Assembly: GCA_001898415.1 (NCBI GenBank)
Contig: MKTU01000068.1
Span: forward strand, 1-41,662
Direction: 5' to 3'
From: Rhodanobacter sp. 67-28
GTDB taxonomy: Bacteria > Pseudomonadota > Gammaproteobacteria > Xanthomonadales > Rhodanobacteraceae
DNA length: 41,662 bases
Under the pieces are notes generated by a model. That model was not told where the DNA came from. It saw only the letters and a program-made list of their open reading frames with translations, and searched no databases. The translations under genes were made by a program, and so were the position numbers. This document shows, piece after piece, positions 34,817-41,662 of this stretch (position 1 is the first letter of the stretch; each line of letters begins with the position of its first letter).

Positions 34817-36058
34817 TCAATCACAGGTTTGAACGGGTTGGGGCGTGGCGACGCGTCGGGTTGCGTCACCACGCAGGTCGAGTGCGAGCGCCATCGATCC
34901 GCCGAGGACACCCACGGCGCACACGCCCGTCCAGCCGGCGTGCGCCCACGCCACGCCGGCCACGGCCGAGCCGAGCGCGCCGCCGAGAAAAAACACGCCG
35001 GTGTACAAGCCGTTGATCCGACCGCGGGCTTCTCCCTGCAACAGGTTCACCGCGTGACGGCCCAGTGCCTGGTCGGCGATGGTGCCGGCGTCGAGCAGGA
35101 TCGCGGCGAGTCCCATCGCGGCGATCAGCGCGCCGCGCGGCAGCGCCGCGATGGCCCACGCACTGTCGGCGACGCCGGCCAGCAGCATCGACGCGATCAG
35201 GGTGAGATGGGCGGCGCGCAGGGCGATCCGCGATTTGCCGGCGTCACCGAGCCGGCCGGCGATCGGCGCGCTGATCGCGCCGCTGACGCTGGCCAGTGCG
35301 AACACCGCGATGCCGACGGCGCCGAAGCCGAACGGCGATGCGGACAGCGGCAGCGCGACCAGGCTCCAGAACGCACTGAACGCGGCGAAGCTCGACGCCG
35401 CCGACAGCGCACGACGACGCAACACCGGCTCCGCGCGCCATAGCATGGCCAGCGAGCCGACCAGGGCGCGATACGGCACCGTCGCCGGTGGCCGCCGACG
35501 CGGCAGCCGCCACGCCAGCGCCGCATCGAGCAGCACGATGGCGGTAGCGAGCAGGGCATAGACAGCGCGCCAGCCGAAGTGCTCGGCGACCAGGCTGGCC
35601 AGCGGGCGCGACAGCATCCCGCCCAGCAACAGCCCGCTCATGATGTTGCCGATCACGCGGCCGCGCTGCGCTTCCACCGTCATCGCTGCCGCCAGCGGCA
35701 CCAGCATCTGGATCGAGCAGGTGGTCACGCCGATCACGAAACTGATGGCAAGGAATCCCGCCGGCGCGATCGGACAGGCCGCGATCGCGAGCGCCACGGC
35801 GTTGGTCGCCAGCGTGGCCAGGATCAGCCGGCGGTTCTCGACCAGGTCGCACAGCGGTACCAGCAGGAACAGGCCCGCGGCATAACCGGCCAGGATCAGC
35901 GTGCTGACCAGCCCGGCTTCGGCCGGCGACAGGCTCAGCGAGGCGGCGATCAGCCCCACCAGCGGCTGCGGCAGGTACAGGCTGACCACGATCACCCCGG
36001 TGGCCAGCGCGAACAGGCGCACTGGCACCGGCGCGAGCGGGGCGTCCGCCGTGCTCAT
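34817..36058 (-). CDS. MFS exporter (drug/arabinose-efflux type)
   Basis: Major-facilitator carrier of 413 residues with twelve predicted helices. Its start STADAPLAPVPVRLFALATG leads to a first helix, VIVVSLYLPQPLVGLIAASL. The 2-3 loop has LVPLCDLVENRRLI, in which the usual D-x-x-(G)RR motif A is recognisable. Later come GNIMSGLLLGGMLSRPLASLV and GARLG-type repeats (APIAGRLGDAGKSR). The pattern is that of the AraJ-like/YnfM group of efflux carriers. It overlaps the upstream NTF2-like gene by four bases (ATGA) and is divergent from a LysR-type regulator that probably controls both. Substrate unknown. Confidence 0.88.
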   Translation of the reverse strand: MSTADAPLAPVPVRLFALATGVIVVSLYLPQPLVGLIAASLSLSPAEAGLVSTLILAGYAAGLFLLVPLCDLVENRRLILATLATNAVALAIAACPIAPAGFLAISFVIGVTTCSIQMLVPLAAAMTVEAQRGRVIGNIMSGLLLGGMLSRPLASLVAEHFGWRAVYALLATAIVLLDAALAWRLPRRRPPATVPYRALVGSLAMLWRAEPVLRRRALSAASSFAAFSAFWSLVALPLSASPFGFGAVGIAVFALASVSGAISAPIAGRLGDAGKSRIALRAAHLTLIASMLLAGVADSAWAIAALPRGALIAAMGLAAILLDAGTIADQALGRHAVNLLQGEARGRINGLYTGVFFLGGALGSAVAGVAWAHAGWTGVCAVGVLGGSMALALDLRGDATRRVATPQPVQTCD

Positions 36059-36531
36059 TGCACGGCCTCCCGGTAGGCGGCGAGCTGGGCCGGGTCTTCG
36101 AACGAGCCGTGGTGGTGCACCTGGCGCCAGGCGCCGCCGATGCGGCGAAACAGGCGGCTGGTGCGGATCGCCGGCTCCAGCCGCAGGCCCTCGCGTTCCA
36201 GCGTGCCGCGCTCGCGGCCCACGGCGTAGAACATGTCACCGGCCTCGCCCGGCCCGACCCGGTGCAAGGTGTAGTCGTGGAACATCACGCGCACCCGCGC
36301 CTCGCCTTCGAAAATGCGCTGGTACACCGCGCGGATCGCCGGCCAGCCGCGTGCGATGCCGCCGAGCGGATTGCTCATCGACACGTCGTCGCCGTGCTGC
36401 CAGCTGCGCGCCATCGCCTCGATGTCGCAGCTGTTGAAGGCGCGGTAGAAGGCGCTCAAGGCGGCCAGCGGCGAGTCGGCATCGAAGCCGGTTTCGTTGC
36501 CGTCGATGACGGTGGGGAGTTGCGTTGGCAT
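36055..36531 (-). CDS. NTF2-like (SnoaL/DUF4440-type) protein
   Basis: Small 158-residue protein of the NTF2-like superfamily, whose cone-shaped fold hosts varied activities such as isomerases and dehydratases, or simple ligand binding. The features are SPLAALSAFYRAFNSCDIEAMARSWQHGDD (helix region followed by the typical W..D), GWPAIRAVYQRIFEG and the closing strand region RIGGAWRQVHHHGSFED. GGAGGCCCCC precedes the ATG. It is the first gene of a two-gene operon with the MFS exporter. Confidence 0.82.
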   Translation of the reverse strand: MPTQLPTVIDGNETGFDADSPLAALSAFYRAFNSCDIEAMARSWQHGDDVSMSNPLGGIARGWPAIRAVYQRIFEGEARVRVMFHDYTLHRVGPGEAGDMFYAVGRERGTLEREGLRLEPAIRTSRLFRRIGGAWRQVHHHGSFEDPAQLAAYREAVQ

Positions 36532-36566
36532 GGGGGCCTCCGGATGGGCCGGGGAGTGGGGGCGTC

Positions 36567-36582
36567 ATTCTTTGCCCCGAAT
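36567..36582. promoter_or_regulatory. possible LysR-type binding site
   Basis: ATTC-N8-GAAT is an interrupted dyad that fits the T-N11-A rule of LysR regulators. It lies in the divergent spacer between the NTF2-like/MFS operon and the LysR gene, where such sites are expected. It is short and could be chance. Confidence 0.35.
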
Positions 36583-36640
36583 CCGTCTGGGAGAATAGGC
36601 GTTAGCATGGAATGACTATCACGCTGAAAGGGAGAATGAC

Positions 36641-37537
36641 ATGGCCAGCCTGGACGATTACCGGGTCTTCATCGCCGTGGTGGAACAGGGCAACCTGAGC
36701 GCCGCCGCGCGCTACCTGCAGCGATCGCTGCAGGCGGTGAGCCGGTCGCTGGCGGCGCTGGAGCATGAACTGGGCGTGGAGCTGATCCAGCGCACCACGC
36801 GGCGAGCGCAGCCCAGCGCGGCCGGGCTGGCGTTCCATGCGCGGCTGAAGACCGCGCTGGCCGACATCGAGTTGGCGCGCAGCGAGTTGGCCAGGCACGG
36901 CGCGCGCATCGACGGCACGCTGCGCATCGGCGGTTCCACCCAGTTCAGCGCGCCGCACCTGGTGCCGGTGGTGGCGGCCTTCATGGAGCGCTATCCGGAC
37001 GTCGCCGTGGAACTGGTGGTGGCCGACCATCGCGCCGACCTGCAGCGCGAGAAACTGGATGCGGCGGTACGGATGGGCCCGTTGCCGGACAGCCGTCTGC
37101 ACGCGCGCCAGCTTGGCATGCTGCGCGTGGTGACGGTGGGCGCGCCCGGCTACTTCGCCCGCCATGGCCGCCCGCAGACGCCGGCGGACCTGCGTCGCCA
37201 CCAGTGCATCGTGCGCCGCTCAGCCGAAGACGCGCGCCGCTGGAGCTATCGCCGTGGCAACCGGCGGCAATCGGCGGAGGTGTGCGGCCGCTTCAGCGCC
37301 GACAACGCGGCTGCCTGCAATGCGGCCGTCGTGGCCGGGCTCGGCATCGGCACCGCCGCGCTTTGGCAGGTGCGCGGCCTGCTCGACCAGGGGCGACTGG
37401 AAACCGTGCTTGATGACTGGCAATTGCCGGGCCAAGCAGTGCACATGGTCTGGTCGCCGACGCGACAACTGCCGGCACGCACGCGGGCCTTCATCGACTT
37501 CGTGGCTGCGCGCTGGACTCTCGAGCCGCCTGGTTGA
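36641..37537 (+). CDS. LysR-family transcriptional regulator
   Basis: LysR-type regulator of 298 residues. The N-terminal winged helix-turn-helix (about residues 2-60) has FIAVVEQGNLSAAARYLQRSLQAVSRSLAALEHELGVELIQRTTRR, here split only by its length. The C-terminal part is the periplasmic-binding-protein-like effector domain (GTLRIGGSTQF, LDAAVRMGPLPDSRL, NAAACNAAVVAGLGIG). AAAGGGAGAATGAC precedes the ATG. It is divergent from the NTF2-like/MFS pair, the classic arrangement for a regulator and its target. The inducer is unknown. Confidence 0.93.
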   Translation: MASLDDYRVFIAVVEQGNLSAAARYLQRSLQAVSRSLAALEHELGVELIQRTTRRAQPSAAGLAFHARLKTALADIELARSELARHGARIDGTLRIGGSTQFSAPHLVPVVAAFMERYPDVAVELVVADHRADLQREKLDAAVRMGPLPDSRLHARQLGMLRVVTVGAPGYFARHGRPQTPADLRRHQCIVRRSAEDARRWSYRRGNRRQSAEVCGRFSADNAAACNAAVVAGLGIGTAALWQVRGLLDQGRLETVLDDWQLPGQAVHMVWSPTRQLPARTRAFIDFVAARWTLEPPG

Positions 37538-37681
37538 TCCAGCGGCATGACGGGGCGGTCGTCACTGCTCTGGCACGGCAAGGGGAAAGGGCGGTGATGA
37601 AGCGCCGCGCGAGCAGGACCATCGGTGGGCGACGCGACGGCGGGGCGGCCAACGATCCCTGAATGCCCGGCGGCGTAAGGT

Positions 37682-37710
37682 GTCCGGGAGACGGCCATCC
37701 GTCCGGGAGA
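37682..37710 (+). repeat. short direct repeat before a small gene
   Basis: GTCCGGGAGA occurs at 37682-37691 and again at 37701-37710, 19 bp apart (two helical turns). The second copy contributes GGGAGA, which serves as the ribosome site of the next gene. The first copy may be a binding site or a chance duplicate. Confidence 0.45.
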
Positions 37711-37716
37711 GCTTCG

Positions 37717-37974
37717 GTGAAGAAAGAAGACGACACACACCTGCAGATCGTGTCTGCGGACATCAGTTCGGAGCCGCTGACCGGCATGGTGATTTTCCGG
37801 CCGCATTGTGTGTCGCGCGCGGGACGCAACGTGGGCGAGGCCAGCACGGGCGGCAGCTGGTACGCCCTGCGTCCGGCCGAGGTGCGCAGCTTTGCGCGGG
37901 CGTTGCTGGATGCGGCCGATACGCTCGACCTGAAGGCGAAGGCGCTGCAGGCGGCGAAGATGGCGACCGGCTGA
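37717..37974 (+). CDS. small protein of unknown function (85 residues)
   Basis: I do not recognise the family. The GTG at 37717 is chosen because GGGAGAG lies at a good distance; a longer in-frame start at 37663 would add 18 residues without features. The product starts VKKEDDTHLQIVSADIS, has a short strand-rich part (TGMVIFRPHCVS) and then a helical C-terminus (EVRSFARALLDAADTLDLKAKAL). It has one cysteine, no signal peptide and no membrane segment. It could be a small regulator or adaptor. Confidence 0.55.
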   Translation: MKKEDDTHLQIVSADISSEPLTGMVIFRPHCVSRAGRNVGEASTGGSWYALRPAEVRSFARALLDAADTLDLKAKALQAAKMATG

Positions 37975-38042
37975 CCGGCGTCCCGGCGCTTTTCTTCGCT
38001 GGTTGCCGGTCGCTTCGCGTCCTGATGCGAGAGTGACGCCGC

Positions 38043-38855
38043 TCAGCGGCAGCGGTTGATCGCCCCGCGCAGCTCGCTGGCGGCGGCGCGCGCGGCGGCG
38101 GCGAAGTCCTCGCCGGAGCCGGCGTAGATGATGCCGCGCGAGGAGTTGATCATCAGGCCGAGGCCCTCGCGGGTGCGGCCCGCGTGCATCACCGCCTCGA
38201 TGTCGCCGCCCTGCGCGCCGATACCCGGCACCAGCAATGGCATGTCGCCGATCAGTGCACGTACCTGGCGGATTTCCTCGGGCCAGGTGGCACCGGTCAC
38301 CAGCGCGCAGTTGCCATGCGCATTCCAGTCGCGGGCGATGGTTTCGGCTACGCGCAGGTAGAGCGGTTGCCCGCCGCAATCCAGTGCCTGGAAATCCGCA
38401 CCGCCGGGGTTGGAGGTGCGGCAGAGCAGGATCACGCCCTTGTCGGCACGATCGAGGAACGGCTGGATCGAATCGCGGCCCAGATAGGGGTTCAAGGTCA
38501 CCGCGTCGGCGCGATAGCGCTCGAATGCTTCGGTGGCGTAGTGCTGCGCGGTGGAACCGATGTCGCCGCGCTTGGCGTCGAGGATCACCGGCACGCCGGG
38601 ATGACGATCGTGGATGTGCGCGATCAGTCGTTCCAGCGTTTCCTCCGCACGCAGCGCGGCGAAATGCGCGATCTGCGGCTTGAACGCGCAGACCAGGTCG
38701 GCGGTGGCGTCGACGATGGCGCAGCAGAAATCGAACACCGCGTCGGGCGTGTCACGCAGATGCGCGGGGAATTTCGTCGGTTCCGGATCGAGGCCGACGC
38801 AGACCAGCGAGTCGTTGCGGGTCCAGGCTTGCTGCAGTGACTGCATGAAGTGCAT
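38043..38855 (-). CDS. pyrF: orotidine 5'-phosphate decarboxylase (type 2)
   Basis: Last step of UMP synthesis, converting OMP to UMP. The 270-residue product is the longer type-2 form. The catalytic signature [16 protein letters not shown] (Lys and Asp of the D-x-K-x-x-D motif) lies in the middle, preceded by [23 protein letters not shown]. Later motifs are [36 protein letters not shown] and the phosphate-loop region NSSRGIIYA. The start at 38855 has GGAGATCCCG as ribosome site, better than the internal ATG at 38846. It follows ettA on the same strand after an inverted repeat. Confidence 0.95.
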   Translation of the reverse strand: MHFMQSLQQAWTRNDSLVCVGLDPEPTKFPAHLRDTPDAVFDFCCAIVDATADLVCAFKPQIAHFAALRAEETLERLIAHIHDRHPGVPVILDAKRGDIGSTAQHYATEAFERYRADAVTLNPYLGRDSIQPFLDRADKGVILLCRTSNPGGADFQALDCGGQPLYLRVAETIARDWNAHGNCALVTGATWPEEIRQVRALIGDMPLLVPGIGAQGGDIEAVMHAGRTREGLGLMINSSRGIIYAGSGEDFAAAARAAASELRGAINRCR

Positions 38856-38870
38856 CGGGATCTCCGTTCG

Positions 38871-38958
38871 AGAAACGAGTGAAGAAGAGTGAGAAACGAG
38901 AGAAGGCGGGTTCGTCGACGCTTTATCTCTCTTTTCTCACTCCTCTCCACTCACTCCT
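38871..38958. repeat. GAGTGAG inverted repeat between ettA and pyrF
   Basis: The left arm (from 38871) reads AGAAACGAGTGAAGAAGAG and continues with GTGAGAAACGAGAGA. The right arm (38926-38958) reads TCTCTCTTTTCTCACTCCTC and onward, its near-complement. The element would fold as a long hairpin in an ettA-pyrF transcript. It belongs to the same family as 24577-24656. Confidence 0.7.
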
Positions 38959-38962
38959 GCTC

Positions 38963-40630
<1,668 letters not shown>

Positions 40631-40730
40631 GCAACCTCCGAAGGCGAGCGCCCCGCCGCCGGGAGCACCGGCACGGGGAGGGAATTCGACAAACCACGCA
40701 TTATAGCGGCTTGCGCCGGCGTTACGCCGT

Positions 40731-41348
40731 TCAGCGCGCCGGTTTGCGCCGCCGTGGCGCAGCGGGCGCCGGGGCCAGGCCGGCCAGCAACAGGTCGAGC
40801 AGCTGCGTGAACGCGGCATCCTCGCCGGGCTGGTCCCACAGGTGCGAGAGGCCCGGGTAGTGGAAGCGCGCGGTGGCGTCGAACAGTGCCCGTGCGGCAG
40901 CGGGTGGATCGAGCGGGCGGAAATCGCCGCTGGCCACGCCGGCGGCAAGGATCGAGGCGATCTGCTGCTGCATGCGCGCCTTGTGCTCGGCGATGGCGTC
41001 GCCCGCCTCCGCCGCCAGCGCGCTGTAGGTGGCGAACAGCTCGGGGTCGCCCAGCACGTTGTCGCGCTTGGTCTGGCGCAGCGCGGTGAACCACTGGCGC
41101 AGGCGTGCCGGCGGTGGCGTGCGGCTGTTGGCGATCGCCTGCAGCGGCGCCATCGACCGTGCCAGCCAGCCCTGCAGGACCGCCTCGCGCAGCGCCGCCT
41201 TGCTGGCGAAATGCCGGTACACGCTGCCATGGCTGACCCCGAGCGCCTGCGCCACGTCGACCACGGTCGCCTTGCCGGGGCCATAGCGTCGCAGCACGTC
41301 TTCGGCAGCGGCAAGGATGCGTTCGGGCGTGAGTACGGAGTCGTTCAT
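40731..41348 (-). CDS. TetR/AcrR-family regulator
   Basis: Repressor of 205 residues. The N-terminal helix-turn-helix (about 8-50) holds RILAAAEDVLRRYGPGKATVVDVAQALGVSHGSVYRHFASKAAL across the TetR pattern. The ligand-binding C-terminal half is variable and ends in a basic APRRRKPAR tail. It overlaps the NmrA-like gene by four bases (ATGA), so it is co-translated with it and probably autoregulates that operon. The inducer is unknown. Confidence 0.92.
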   Translation of the reverse strand: MNDSVLTPERILAAAEDVLRRYGPGKATVVDVAQALGVSHGSVYRHFASKAALREAVLQGWLARSMAPLQAIANSRTPPPARLRQWFTALRQTKRDNVLGDPELFATYSALAAEAGDAIAEHKARMQQQIASILAAGVASGDFRPLDPPAAARALFDATARFHYPGLSHLWDQPGEDAAFTQLLDLLLAGLAPAPAAPRRRKPAR

Positions 41349-41662
41349 GCCGCCGATTCAAGCACATCGAGCGTGGCACAGACGAGTTCGTCCGCCACGT
41401 AACCCAGCGGGATGCGGCCGCAGACGTGTTCCGTCGCGCGCTTCTCGAACGCGATCCAGCCGCTGTTGAAGCCGTCCAGCATGGCGACGTGCCCGGCGAT
41501 GCGGTCCGCCGGCATGCCTTCGTCAGCGAAGCGCGTTGCCCATTGGTCGCGCGGTATCGCGGTCGTCTCGATGTCGTGCTCCAGCACCGCGGCGAACGAC
41601 TGCGCCATGTCGAGCGGGCTGTAGCGCCGCGGCCCTTCGACCTCGATCAACCGGCGACCGAA
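41345..41662 (-). CDS. NmrA-like NAD(P)-binding protein, 3' end only
   Basis: C-terminal 105 residues of a gene that begins beyond the window. It reads FGRRLIEVEGPRRYSPLDMA and continues, followed by PRDQWATRFADEGM, HVAMLDGFNSGWIAFEK and GYVADELVCATLD. This is the C-terminal substrate region of NmrA/HSCARG-type atypical short-chain dehydrogenases, which sense NADP or reduce quinones. The Rossmann half is not visible. It is co-transcribed with the TetR gene, so it is the probable target of that repressor. Confidence 0.8.
   Translation of the reverse strand, partial: FGRRLIEVEGPRRYSPLDMAQSFAAVLEHDIETTAIPRDQWATRFADEGMPADRIAGHVAMLDGFNSGWIAFEKRATEHVCGRIPLGYVADELVCATLDVLESAA

Overview
The window is GC-rich, almost fully coding chromosomal DNA, and it looks like a gammaproteobacterium of the order Xanthomonadales, closest in character to Rhodanobacteraceae (Rhodanobacter/Dyella type). 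The basis is family resemblance: the holC-pepA block divergent from lptF-lptG, a TonB-dependent receptor beside a TPR-sulfotransferase, a LacI operator of the TGACAGCGCTGTCA type, and intergenic GGGAATGGGGAAT repeats. No database search was possible, so the taxon is an inference. I saw no phage, IS element, CRISPR array, rRNA or tRNA.

Left part (1-8738): holC and pepA on the minus strand, then a 174-bp imperfect palindrome in the divergent spacer, then lptF-lptG (LPS export permease), a low-specificity threonine aldolase, an unknown lipoprotein and recQ. Next (8739-13556) come a sugar:H+ symporter with a perfect LacI-type operator in its promoter region and its likely LacI repressor, then a VOC protein, apt (adenine salvage) and dsbC (periplasmic disulfide isomerase).

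Centre (13557-25552): a long untranslated leader, a 967-residue TonB-dependent receptor with six mature cysteines, a strong intrinsic terminator, and a convergent TPR-sulfotransferase. They are followed by purL, a membrane protein of unknown role, a REPIN-like repeat pair, a GT2 glycosyltransferase and a DMT-family exporter. Then (25540-31193) come a DUF2127 membrane protein, a 422-residue orphan gene of visibly lower GC, a decayed copy of the 3' end of the YbdD/DUF466 gene, a SAM methyltransferase, and the intact cstA-ybdD operon (carbon starvation/pyruvate uptake).

Right part (31364-41662): a DUF4197 protein, peptide deformylase, a small unknown gene with two hairpins ahead of it, an FtrA/GlxA-type AraC regulator divergent from a rhodanese, an MFS exporter plus NTF2-like pair divergent from a LysR regulator, a small unknown gene, pyrF, ettA, a TetR regulator and the 3' end of an NmrA-like oxidoreductase gene that runs off the window.

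Most of the content is housekeeping: LPS transport, purine and pyrimidine synthesis, translation and DNA repair. It is interspersed with small regulator-plus-transporter modules. The least explained items are the dsbC / TonB receptor / sulfotransferase neighbourhood, the orphan gene at 26513-27781 with the adjacent ybdD relic, the long palindrome at 2153-2326, and repeats that supply the stop codons of three genes.
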